A stretch of 7,906 nucleotides of DNA from assembly GCA_023621975.1 (NCBI GenBank), contig JAMOAC010000495.1:1-7906 (forward strand). The letters run 5' to 3'. The translations under genes were made by a program, and so were the position numbers. The DNA comes from Bacillota bacterium (GTDB lineage Bacteria; Bacillota_A; Clostridia; Acetivibrionales; DUMB01). The notes under the pieces were generated by a model. The model ran no database searches and was not told the origin of the DNA. It saw only the letters and a program-made list of their open reading frames with translations. Each line of letters opens with the position of its first letter. Positions within the stretch are counted from its first letter, which is position 1. Of the stretch, positions 1-6,754 are shown piece by piece.

Positions 1-14
1 TTATTTATCAGGCC

Positions 15-45
15 AAAAAATAACCGCCCCTTTCACTGGCGGTTA
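15..45 (-). terminator. Rho-independent terminator of the uracil permease gene
   Basis: On the minus strand an 8-bp perfect stem (TAACCGCC at 21-28 pairing with GGCGGTTA at 38-45) with a 9-nt loop is followed by a run of six U (A-run at 15-20 on the plus strand). The right arm includes the permease stop codon (43-45), so the hairpin starts within the end of the gene. Confidence 0.85.
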
Positions 46-1413
46 AGACCGTTCCACTTTTTCTCCGATTGAGAGCAACAGATTTAATATAATTCCGAAA
101 ACAGCGGCAGTTGCTATTGCTGGCAATTGAGTTCCGAATACCGGAATCATACCGTTTTCGAAACCAAAGCTGCCACCGAGGCCGATGATTAATATAACGG
201 CGATAACAGCCAAATTCTTGGATTTGAACATATCTACCTGCTTATCCAGCATGATGGTGATACCCTGAGCTCCTATAACACCAAACAAATAGATGGAAAG
301 GCCGCCTATTACAGCTGTCGGAATGGAATATACTATATTAATCAGCGGTGTAAAGCAGGCAATGATCATTGTAATTATAGAAGCTGCAATTAATACAGGA
401 ACAGAGAATATTCTTGAAATAGCCATGGCACTGATATTTTCACCGTAGTTTGTTCCTGCAGGCCCACCTATGAATCCTGCTACAATATCACCTATGCCGT
501 CTCCGATCAGGTTAAGTCCCAGCTTGCTTTCAATATCATACTTTTTGGGAGAATTTTTCTTCCTTGCAAGATCCTTTACATATATATCAAGTTGATATAT
601 ATGCGCAGTGGATTCAGGAATGGTAGCAATTGCTATTGGCATTATAGCCGCAACAGCTGCAAGTGAAGGCTTAGGCAGTGTAAATACCGGCAAACTGAAT
701 ATTTTGTCCGATGTTATCGTATTAAAGTTTATAAAGGGTATTCCGGTAATTGCACCTATAATTGCAGCCGCAATATATCCGGTAAAAAGGCCAAAAAGAA
801 TGGGAAGCTGACTTAGCTTACCTTTTAAATATACTGAATAGAGTATTGTTGAAACAAGTGTAATAAGGGCTATAATCCACGCCATGTTGCTGGCTAATCC
901 TTCCTGAGCCGTATTTGCGACCGATTCCGGATATGTAGCTGCATTTGTTAATGCATTGGCTGCTAAGGATAACCCTATTACGATGGAAATACTACCAGTA
1001 ACTGTTGGTGGAAGAACTTTGTCGATGGTTGCTTTCCCGCTGCGTTTAACGATTAATCCTGCTGCAATGGAAACAAGACCGGACATTACAATACCAAACT
1101 GGGCAATTGAGATTTTTTCGTTGAGAGTATAGTTTGCAAATGCTTCAGCGCCCATTATGGAAGAAATGGCAGCTATGTAGGAAAAGCTGGAACCGTAATA
1201 TAAGGGAATCTTTCTGCCGGTTATCAGGATAAAACAAAGAGTTGCCAATCCGCTTGCGAAAATGGTTGTTGATACGTGAAAACCAGTAATTAATGCAACA
1301 AGAACGGTTGCGGGAAACATGACTACGATTTGCTGAAGAGCAAAAGGAATAAGTTCAAGTATCGGCGGACATTCATCAGGTAAATAGCCGATTTGTTGAT
1401 TTTTTGTCGACAA
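43..1413 (-). CDS. uraA: Uracil permease, NCS2 (uracil/xanthine permease) family
   Basis: This is a 456-residue polytopic membrane protein that should import uracil by proton symport for pyrimidine salvage. The sequence tracks E. coli UraA from end to end: PFALQQIVVMFPATVLV (about residues 23-39), GRKIPLYYGSSFSYI (66-80), and the two acidic residues used by this family for substrate and proton handling, E267 in IPESTAH and E325 in TNYGENIS. Length is normal for the family and I see no damage. The start is a TTG at 1413-1411, chosen because AGGAGGTG (1428-1421 on the minus strand) lies 7 nt upstream. Xanthine or another nucleobase is possible, but the UraA-like motifs favour uracil. The gene stands alone, diverging from the mbl-like gene. 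Its leader appears too short for a PyrR attenuator. In Gram-positives the equivalent is often called pyrP. Confidence 0.9.
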   Translation of the reverse strand: MSTKNQQIGYLPDECPPILELIPFALQQIVVMFPATVLVALITGFHVSTTIFASGLATLCFILITGRKIPLYYGSSFSYIAAISSIMGAEAFANYTLNEKISIAQFGIVMSGLVSIAAGLIVKRSGKATIDKVLPPTVTGSISIVIGLSLAANALTNAATYPESVANTAQEGLASNMAWIIALITLVSTILYSVYLKGKLSQLPILFGLFTGYIAAAIIGAITGIPFINFNTITSDKIFSLPVFTLPKPSLAAVAAIMPIAIATIPESTAHIYQLDIYVKDLARKKNSPKKYDIESKLGLNLIGDGIGDIVAGFIGGPAGTNYGENISAMAISRIFSVPVLIAASIITMIIACFTPLINIVYSIPTAVIGGLSIYLFGVIGAQGITIMLDKQVDMFKSKNLAVIAVILIIGLGGSFGFENGMIPVFGTQLPAIATAAVFGIILNLLLSIGEKVERS

Positions 1414-1448
1414 ATTAACTCACCTCCTGCAAATATACAATCTTTTAT

Positions 1449-1477
1449 ATTTAATCATAGACAAATTCTTTTGTAAA
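1449..1477 (-). promoter_or_regulatory. Candidate sigma-A promoter for the uracil permease
   Basis: On the minus strand TTTACA (1477-1472, five of six to consensus) is followed after 17 nt by TTAAAT (1454-1449, four of six). The predicted transcript would begin near 1442, leaving about 30 nt before the TTG start, too short for an antiterminator/terminator leader. This is inference from sequence match only. Confidence 0.4.
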
Positions 1478-1532
1478 GATGTTTTGAAAAATAATTTATT
1501 ACAAATGCTATATGTATAAAGTTACAAAATTA

Positions 1533-1560
1533 TTGCAATATTCAAATTATATGATAAGAT
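1533..1560 (+). promoter_or_regulatory. Candidate sigma-A promoter for the mbl-like gene
   Basis: TTGCAA (1533-1538), a 16-nt spacer and TAAGAT (1555-1560) give a moderate match to a housekeeping promoter about 75 nt upstream of the TTG start. The whole stretch is AT-rich, so chance matches are likely; TATGAT at 1550-1555 is an alternative -10 element. Confidence 0.3.
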
Positions 1561-1604
1561 ATTAATATACAATGATATACAATTCGGTAAATATTTTTCT
1601 TTAT

Positions 1605-1622
1605 TTCACGAAAATTCGCGAA
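1605..1622. promoter_or_regulatory. 18-bp near-palindrome just upstream of the mbl-like start
   Basis: The arms TTCACGAA (1605-1612) and TTCGCGAA (1615-1622) pair around two A residues with one mismatch. The right arm touches the ribosome binding site AAGGGG (1621-1626). It could be an operator or an RNA hairpin that limits ribosome access. I do not recognise it as the site of a known regulator. Confidence 0.35.
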
Positions 1623-1636
1623 GGGGATGAATAATA

Positions 1637-2662
1637 TTGGGTCTTGGGATGGATATCGGCATCGATTTGGGTACTGCGTCAGTACTCGTTTACATAAAAG
1701 GGAAAGGCATAGTGCTGAGAGAGCCCTCGGTTGTTGCAATTGACAGAAATACGAATAAGCTTCTTGCAGTGGGTGAGGAAGCCAGGCGCATGCTTGGCAG
1801 GACACCTGGTAACATAGTTGCCATCAGGCCGTTAAAAGACGGTGTAATATCCGACTATGACATAACCGAAAGAATGTTGAAGTACTTTTTAAACAAGGTG
1901 TGCGGTAACAGGGCTTTCAGGTTTTTCAAGCCAAGGATAATGGTTTGTGTTCCCAGCGGAGTAACCGAAGTTGAACGCCGTGCGGTAATAGATGCTGCCC
2001 TTCAGGCCGGCGCGCGTGCCACTTATCTCATAGAGGAACCTATTGCTGCTGCCATAGGTGCCGGAATAGACATCTCCAAAGCCTGCGGCAGCATGGTTGT
2101 TGATGTAGGCGGAGGAACTACAGATATAGCAGTAATATCCCTGGGAGGAATTGTTGTAAGCAATTCGATAAAAGTGGCAGGGGACAAGTTTGATGAAGCA
2201 ATCATAAGGTATATGCGTAAAAAGCATAATATTATGATCGGCGAGAGGACCGCAGAGGATCTTAAGATAAATATCGGAACTGTATATCCAAGGGTCCAGG
2301 AAGTTACGATGGATATAAGGGGAAGAAATCTGGTAACAGGCCTTCCAATGACTATTACCGTGACTTCAACGGAAATGATGGAAGCACTCGAGGAACCTGT
2401 ATCGAGTATAGTGGAGGCCGTTCATTCCGTTCTTGAAAGAACACCTCCTGAGCTTGCTGCAGATATCGGTGACAGAGGAATTGTAATGACAGGAGGAGGA
2501 AGCCTGATTTATGGGCTGGACAAGCTCCTTCAGGAGAGAACGGGAATAAATGTAATAATAGCGGATGACGCAATATCATGTGTTGCCATAGGAACTGGCC
2601 AGGCGCTTGAAAACATTGAATATATTGAAAGAACCAGCAAGCAGGAATATAAAAAGAAATAG
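1637..2662 (+). CDS. mbl: MreB/Mbl-family rod shape-determining actin homologue
   Basis: This is a 341-residue bacterial actin that should form membrane-bound filaments on the cytoplasmic face and steer the side-wall synthesis machinery. All actin-fold nucleotide motifs are present: phosphate-1 [14 protein letters not shown] (6-19), connect-1 [12 protein letters not shown] (132-143), phosphate-2 [15 protein letters not shown] (154-168) and the adenosine motif [18 protein letters not shown] (281-298). The start is TTG at 1637 with AAGGGG 10 nt upstream; it adds a short hydrophobic MGLGM before DIG, like the short N-terminal extension of Bacillus Mbl. An ATG at 1649 would remove that extension and sits 22 nt from the ribosome binding site. 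Residues match MreB in places ([18 protein letters not shown]) and Mbl in others. I call it Mbl because flhO- and flgG-type genes follow, as in B. subtilis. No spoIIID lies upstream, unlike in B. subtilis. It is probably transcribed apart from the flagellar genes, because a terminator follows. Confidence 0.88.
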   Translation: MGLGMDIGIDLGTASVLVYIKGKGIVLREPSVVAIDRNTNKLLAVGEEARRMLGRTPGNIVAIRPLKDGVISDYDITERMLKYFLNKVCGNRAFRFFKPRIMVCVPSGVTEVERRAVIDAALQAGARATYLIEEPIAAAIGAGIDISKACGSMVVDVGGGTTDIAVISLGGIVVSNSIKVAGDKFDEAIIRYMRKKHNIMIGERTAEDLKINIGTVYPRVQEVTMDIRGRNLVTGLPMTITVTSTEMMEALEEPVSSIVEAVHSVLERTPPELAADIGDRGIVMTGGGSLIYGLDKLLQERTGINVIIADDAISCVAIGTGQALENIEYIERTSKQEYKKK

Positions 2663-2834
2663 TGCAAAGCCGGACAGCACCGGAACAATATAATGATTAT
2701 TATAAGCAAAATAGGATAATATATTTATTATAAGTTAAACAGAATAATGTATGTTGATGCATATTTATAAATTATTGATATACAGGATATAAGTATCAGG
2801 AAATGGGTTATAAGTATAGTATTAGGAATTGAAT

Positions 2835-3009
2835 GTAATAATAGTTTTAATAAATATTGTAATAGTTTAAATATAGTAATAGTTTAAATATAGTAATAGT
2901 TCTAATATATGCAGTAAAAGTTTTAAATAAAGGTAACGATAGTTATAATAAATGTGGTAAAAGTTTTAATAATAGAATTAAGTAGTAATAGCTTTAATAA
3001 TTGAATGCA
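2835..3009. repeat. Degenerate AT-rich short repeat array in the mbl-flhO spacer
   Basis: Seven imperfect units built on GTAATAGTTTAAATATA start near 2835, 2859, 2876, 2893, 2914, 2957 and 2985, with a weaker one near 2933. The units at 2859-2875 and 2876-2892 are identical 17-mers; the others vary from about 17 to 28 nt. The array has stops in all frames I looked at and no strong hairpin. The rest of the spacer upstream (2663-2834) is also AT-rich and shows no gene. Strand-slippage expansion is the simplest explanation. Confidence 0.7.
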
Positions 3010-3038
3010 AAAAAGGGGTATCAATACCCCTATTTTTT
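3009..3038 (+). terminator. Rho-independent terminator after the mbl-like gene
   Basis: The arms AGGGGTAT (3014-3021) and ATACCCCT (3024-3031) are perfectly complementary. They are preceded by an A-run (3009-3014) and followed by six T (3033-3038). The A-tract means it could also terminate on the minus strand, although no minus gene ends here. It separates the mbl transcript from the flagellar promoter immediately downstream. Confidence 0.85.
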
Positions 3039-3042
3039 GTGT

Positions 3043-3069
3043 TAATTAATTTCGCAATTATGCCGATAA
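3043..3069 (+). promoter_or_regulatory. Sigma-28 (SigD/FliA-type) flagellar promoter
   Basis: GCCGATAA (3062-3069) is an exact match to the -10 element of the flagellar/motility sigma factor. TAAT (3043-3046) sits 15 nt upstream, against a TAAA consensus. Transcription would start near 3076, giving a leader of about 85 nt before the first rod gene. The position right after a terminator and before flagellar genes supports the call. Confidence 0.8.
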
Positions 3070-3085
3070 CAATGTAGAATGTGTA

Positions 3086-3132
3086 AATAACAATAATTTA
3101 TATAAATGCCAATAACGATATTTTATATAAAT
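3086..3132. repeat. 25-nt tandem duplication in the flhO leader
   Basis: Positions 3086-3107 and 3111-3132 match at 20 of 22 bases. The duplication lies just downstream of the sigma-28 promoter. It also brings in GCCAATAA at 3108-3115, a one-base variant of the -10 element, but with no TAAA-like element at about 15 nt spacing. Confidence 0.65.
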
Positions 3133-3161
3133 AATGAAAATATACCGAAGGAGACAACCAT

Positions 3162-3944
3162 ATGATAAGAGGTTTGTACACTTCTGCGTGGAGCATGAAA
3201 GCCAACAGCAAGAAAATGGATGTCATAGCCAATAACCTTGCAAATGTAAATACTACGGCATTTAAGAAAGATACCGTTGTATTTGAAAGTTTTCCGGAGC
3301 TTCTGGCAAGGCGCGTAAATGATGACTCCAGAAGCAGGCTGAATCCTTCAGGAAGAATCGGTACACTGGATTTAGGCCATGATGTGGGGGAAGTATTCAC
3401 TTATTTCAACCAGGGCCAGCTTGTCAATACCGATAATTATTTTGATCTTGCAATAAACAATTCCAGTTCTGCATTTTTCACGGTTGAAGTAATTGATGGG
3501 AACGGAGAAGCACGAGAGTTCTATACAAGGGACGGAGCATTTACTGTAGATCAGGAAGGATTTCTTGCAACCAAGGACGGCCACAGGGTGCTGGGCGTGA
3601 ACGGGCCTATAATGATTGGAGAAGGCAAGTTTACCGTCAGGGAGGACGGAACCATATATAAGGATGATAAATACGTAGGCCGGCTGCTTATAAGGGATTT
3701 TACCGACACGACGACTTTGAGAAAGTATGGCAACAATCTTCTTGTAAGAACGGAAGAAACACAGGAAAGGCCTTTTGAGGGCACAGTAATGCAAGGGTAT
3801 TTGGAACAGTCAAATGTAAATGTCATAAGAGAAATGGTTGATATGATTACGGTAATGCGTTCTTACGAAGCAAACCAGAAAATAATTCAGGCTCATGACA
3901 ATACTCTTGGAAAAGCCGTAAACGACGTGGGAAGCATAAGATAA
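3162..3944 (+). CDS. flhO: Flagellar hook-basal body (rod) protein, FlhO/FlgF-FlgG family
   Basis: This 260-residue protein is an axial component of the flagellar rod, exported by the flagellar type III apparatus and assembled outside the membrane. The N-terminal rod signature is VIANNLANVNTTAFKKD (21-37). The C-terminal family domain is at about 205-255, with QGYLEQSNVN (211-220) and a heptad-like helix ending in the chain terminus. No signal peptide is present, as expected for type III export. ATG 3162 has GAAGGAG (3147-3153) 8 nt upstream. Gene order matches B. subtilis flhO, which comes after mbl and before flhP. A proximal-rod FlgF role is likely by position, but the FlgF/FlgG assignment in Firmicutes rests on homology. 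It is the first gene after the sigma-28 promoter, and a 45-nt gap leads to the next rod gene. Confidence 0.88.
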   Translation: MIRGLYTSAWSMKANSKKMDVIANNLANVNTTAFKKDTVVFESFPELLARRVNDDSRSRLNPSGRIGTLDLGHDVGEVFTYFNQGQLVNTDNYFDLAINNSSSAFFTVEVIDGNGEAREFYTRDGAFTVDQEGFLATKDGHRVLGVNGPIMIGEGKFTVREDGTIYKDDKYVGRLLIRDFTDTTTLRKYGNNLLVRTEETQERPFEGTVMQGYLEQSNVNVIREMVDMITVMRSYEANQKIIQAHDNTLGKAVNDVGSIR

Positions 3945-3989
3945 CGTAAACGAAACGGTAAGCAAGGATAAAAGGAGGTTTTATGTATT

Positions 3990-4793
3990 ATGATGAAGGC
4001 ACTTTGGACCGCAAGCTCAGGTATGATAGCTCAGCAGTTTAATGTAGATGTAATTTCCAATAATCTGGCAAACGTAAATACCACAGCATTTAAAAAAGAC
4101 AGGGTGGAATTTAAAGACCTGCTTTATGAAACACTTGAGCGTGCAAGGGTTTTGGAAAACGGCGGCAGGCCTGTAAACCTTCAGGTAGGAAGCGGTACGA
4201 TGGTAAGTGCAACGGTTAAGGATTTTGAAATGGGAAATTTCGAAAGGACTGACAATCCCCTTGACTTTGCAATAAACGGAGAAGCCTTTTTCATGGTGCG
4301 TGGACCGAGAGGGGAAATCCTTTATACAAGAGATGGAAGCTTTAAAGTGAGCATTACTGATGAAGGAAAGAAAATCACCACTTCAGACGGTTATCCTGTA
4401 CTTGACAGTATGGGAGATGATATAATAATTGACGATATTGACATATCAAAGTTAAATGTGTCTGAAACAGGAGAATTGAGCTATATAGACGAAGACGGGG
4501 TAACCATTTTGCTGGGGCAGAGAATAGGCCTTGCAAGGTTTGAAAATAGAAACGGCCTTGAAAGTATAGGCAAGAACTATTATGTTTCTACACCCGCTTC
4601 AGGAGAACCAATCATTGAAGAAGAAGATGGAACGCAAAGCATTTTATATCAAGGTTTTTTGGAGTCCTCAAACGTCAAGGTTGTTGAAGAGATGGTTAAG
4701 CTGATTATTGCCCAGAGAGCATATGAAATTAATTCAAAAGCCATACAGTCATCCGATGAAATGCTTGGGATTGCAAATAATTTAAGAAGATAA
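3990..4793 (+). CDS. flgG: Flagellar distal rod protein FlgG (FlhP-type)
   Basis: This 267-residue rod protein shows the FlgG pattern LWTASSGM, AQQFNVDVISNNLANVNT (14-31) and FKDLLYETLERA (41-52). The usual C-terminal block QGFLESSNVKVVEEMVKLI (221-239) is followed by AQRAYEINSKAIQSSDEMLG. Length is typical for FlgG. It would form the distal rod, which spans the wall and joins the hook. Start choice: AAAGGAGG (3971-3978) is followed by ATG at 3983 (out of frame, only 4 nt away) and by tandem ATGs at 3990 and 3993. ATG 3990 gives 11 nt spacing and the MMKALW start common in relatives. It shares the ANVNTTAFKKD block with the preceding gene, so the pair are paralogues from an old duplication. 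It is probably in the same transcript as its neighbours, since I see no hairpin between them. Confidence 0.9.
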   Translation: MMKALWTASSGMIAQQFNVDVISNNLANVNTTAFKKDRVEFKDLLYETLERARVLENGGRPVNLQVGSGTMVSATVKDFEMGNFERTDNPLDFAINGEAFFMVRGPRGEILYTRDGSFKVSITDEGKKITTSDGYPVLDSMGDDIIIDDIDISKLNVSETGELSYIDEDGVTILLGQRIGLARFENRNGLESIGKNYYVSTPASGEPIIEEEDGTQSILYQGFLESSNVKVVEEMVKLIIAQRAYEINSKAIQSSDEMLGIANNLRR

Positions 4794-4985
4794 GGTAATT
4801 TAAGAGTGAAAATAAATTAAAATAAATAAATTAAAATAGAAGATAAATTAAGAGAAAAGCTAATTTAAAAGAGAACATAATTAATTTGAGAAGACAAGGT
4901 AAATTAAGTGAGAAGATAAATCAAGAGAGAAATAAGAGAAATAAATAATATAGAGAAGATAAAATAAGAGGGAAGATAAACCAAT
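4779..4985. repeat. Purine/AT-rich degenerate repeat spacer derived in part from the flgG stop region
   Basis: The 26 nt that span the flgG stop codon (4779-4804) recur at 4883-4908 with three mismatches. A related unit, AGAAGATAAATTAAGAG, occurs at 4838-4854, at 4911-4927 (one mismatch) and at 4954-4970 (one mismatch), with a partial copy at about 4972-4980. On the plus strand the spacer is almost free of C and full of TAA stops. I see no gene, hairpin or promoter in it, so transcription probably reads through to the rod-binding gene. Confidence 0.75.
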
Positions 4986-5018
4986 AAGATATGATGACCG
5001 CAACCCGGAGGTATGGGA

Positions 5019-5471
5019 ATGGAGATAAGTGGTATCACGCGGGGATTTGTTAATAATTCAATAGAAAGCGCTAAAAGCAATGCTGTCCAGGATGATTTTG
5101 AGAGGATGCTGCAGGACGCTATTGCCAATAAAGATGAGAAAAGGCTTAAAGAGGCTTGCAAAGAGTTTGAAGGTATAATGCTCAGCATGATGTTTAAACA
5201 AATGAGGAATACCATACCTAAATCAGACCTTATACCTTCGGATGCAGGCAGGGATATTTTTGAATCAATGCTGGATGAAGCGCTGATGGAAGAGGCCTCG
5301 AAAGGAAGAGGCATAGGATTGGCGGATGTGCTGTATAAACAGCTGAGCAGGAACCTGGCAGCCCAAAAGCCTGAAAATCTGGCAGGCCAGGAGTCTGAAA
5401 ATATTGAAGGCAATAGCTCAAAGGATGAAATTGATATTACCTCTGTTAAAGGAGAAAGTTCGGGTGGATAA
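5019..5471 (+). CDS. flgJ: Flagellar rod-binding protein, single-domain FlgJ type
   Basis: This is a 150-residue protein. Its core, ACKEFEGIMLSMMFKQMR (46-63), then SDAGRDIFESMLDEALM (74-90) and KGRGIGLADVLYKQL (95-109), is the rod-binding domain found at the N terminus of proteobacterial FlgJ, where it scaffolds rod assembly. The C-terminal muramidase/glucosaminidase domain of those FlgJ proteins is absent; residues 115-150 are a polar, acidic, probably disordered tail. Start: CGGAGG (5006-5011) lies only 1 nt from ATG 5013 but 7 nt from the in-frame ATG 5019, so I prefer 5019 (the longer form would have 152 residues). The end overlaps the next gene by 8 nt, which suggests translational coupling. 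It follows two rod genes, which fits a rod-assembly job. Confidence 0.82.
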   Translation: MEISGITRGFVNNSIESAKSNAVQDDFERMLQDAIANKDEKRLKEACKEFEGIMLSMMFKQMRNTIPKSDLIPSDAGRDIFESMLDEALMEEASKGRGIGLADVLYKQLSRNLAAQKPENLAGQESENIEGNSSKDEIDITSVKGESSGG

Positions 5472-6651
5472 TAAAAAAACAAAGACCGATAAAAAAATAC
5501 TTATTGGAGCAATTATCATATCCCTGGTACTTCTGTATGCAGGGGTTTTTTTATATCACAAGCCCGATAATGCTGCAGAGACCGCAAACATTCCGCATGA
5601 CAGTATTGACCACGCGGAAGATGAGGCAGGCAATCAGGCCGGCACATTCCATCAGGACCTGGTAAAATATAAACATATTCAGACTGAGATTAATGGATAC
5701 AGGCAGGAAATACATATTCTTGAAGTAGATGTAAGTGACGATAGAGTTGAAGTAATGCCGGTTCTTTCATTCAACAAGGTGTATGGTTTTGACCTGCTCA
5801 GCAACATGGCTCGCGAACACAATGCTTATGCTGCCGTAAATGCCGGTTTTTTTCATAAATATGGTCAGCCTTCCGGAATGGTGGTTGTGGCTGGGAAAAT
5901 GTACACCGGTTCAACCGGAAGGTATCCTGTCCTGGTAATTTCCGATGGAAAAGCGTATTTGAAGGAGATACAAACGGAGTATTTCATAGAATACAATAAC
6001 GGCTACGATAGCAACAGGTTTTATATAAATGACATAAACCGGCCTGCAAAGCACGGTGAGGTGGTGCTTTATACACCGGAATACGGGAGTACAAACAGGC
6101 TGGAGAAGGATAATATTACTGCAGTTATACAAAATGGCAGGGTTAAGGAAATTTCACGAATGTCCGGCGAATGTAGCATACCTGGCGACGGAATGCTGCT
6201 GTCGGCAATTCTTCCTGCAGATAAGGACGAGGATGTTTTCCCGTTCAAAGCCGGCGATGAAGTGAAGTTCAGGTATGAGCCGGATATCGGCAAAAATGCG
6301 CATGCATACGAGTGCGGCAGCTGGATTGTCAAAGACGGTGAAATTGTAATCGGAGAATGGGATGAATGGGTAGGTGTAATGACAAACAGAGATCCAAGGA
6401 CTGCTGTTGGAATCAAGGATGACGGTACTCTGGTATTTATAGTTGTGGACGGCAGGCAGCCCGGATTCAGTGAAGGCCTGAAGGGAAAGGAACTGGGAGA
6501 GTTTATCCTTAACTATGGAATAAGGAATGCAGCCATGCTCGACGGCGGCGCATCCAGTGAAATGATCGTAAAAGGCGAAATTGTTAACAGGCCATCATAT
6601 AAAGGGCAGGAGCGCCCGATAGCAGGGGGCATTATCATACGCCTCTTTTAA
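5464..6651 (+). CDS. Membrane-anchored phosphodiester glycosidase (NAGPA-domain) protein
   Basis: This is a 395-residue protein from a GTG start. Residues 1-10 are basic and 11-31 form one hydrophobic segment (signal anchor), followed by a polar linker and then the catalytic-type domain (about 70-395). Hallmarks are AYAAVNAGFF (121-130) with GQPSGMVV (134-141), NRDPRTAVGI (308-317), VVDGRQPGFSEG (327-338) and AAMLDGGASSEMIV (356-369). This family includes the enzyme that removes N-acetylglucosamine from a phosphodiester; bacterial members act outside the cell on poorly known glycosyl phosphodiesters. Start: an in-frame ATG at 5404 lies deep inside the rod-binding gene. GTG 5464 has AAAGGAG (5448-5454) 9 nt upstream and places basic residues just before the membrane segment. 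It overlaps the preceding gene by 8 nt. Substrate unknown; the flagellar link is inferred from coupling. Confidence 0.82.
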   Translation: MDNKKTKTDKKILIGAIIISLVLLYAGVFLYHKPDNAAETANIPHDSIDHAEDEAGNQAGTFHQDLVKYKHIQTEINGYRQEIHILEVDVSDDRVEVMPVLSFNKVYGFDLLSNMAREHNAYAAVNAGFFHKYGQPSGMVVVAGKMYTGSTGRYPVLVISDGKAYLKEIQTEYFIEYNNGYDSNRFYINDINRPAKHGEVVLYTPEYGSTNRLEKDNITAVIQNGRVKEISRMSGECSIPGDGMLLSAILPADKDEDVFPFKAGDEVKFRYEPDIGKNAHAYECGSWIVKDGEIVIGEWDEWVGVMTNRDPRTAVGIKDDGTLVFIVVDGRQPGFSEGLKGKELGEFILNYGIRNAAMLDGGASSEMIVKGEIVNRPSYKGQERPIAGGIIIRLF

Positions 6652-6754
6652 CCAAGTTAACCAAAGGGACGGTTCTGTTGGTACCCTGTTGGCACCTTGT
6701 TTGGAGCGACCGCCTTTTTTGATAGGTTTGGTAGCAGCTGGAGGAAGCAGACCT

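Noticed and set aside
1414..1480. PyrR attenuator or purine/pyrimidine riboswitch in front of the permease
   Set aside because: The predicted leader is only about 30 nt and holds no terminator or antiterminator hairpin.
2835..4985. CRISPR-like arrays in the two repeat spacers
   Set aside because: Units are short, of variable length, AT-rich and lack unique spacers or palindromic repeats. No cas genes are present.
5404..5463. Upstream ATG start for the glycosidase (adds 20 residues)
   Set aside because: It would overlap the rod-binding gene by 68 nt and has no ribosome binding site as good as AAAGGAG before GTG 5464. The added residues would also put a second hydrophobic patch ahead of the membrane anchor.
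4904..5482. Long minus-strand open frame (192 codons) opposite the rod-binding gene
   Set aside because: It is the antisense of a purine-rich coding strand, serine/leucine-rich with no domain, and has no support for its start. The plus-strand gene with FlgJ motifs explains the region.
6700..6720. Possible terminator after the glycosidase gene (GC-rich stretch then six T)
   Set aside because: The apparent stem GGAGCGACCGCC pairs poorly, with mismatches inside, and the T-run is the complement of lysine codons in the OrfA relic. No convincing terminator for this operon is visible.
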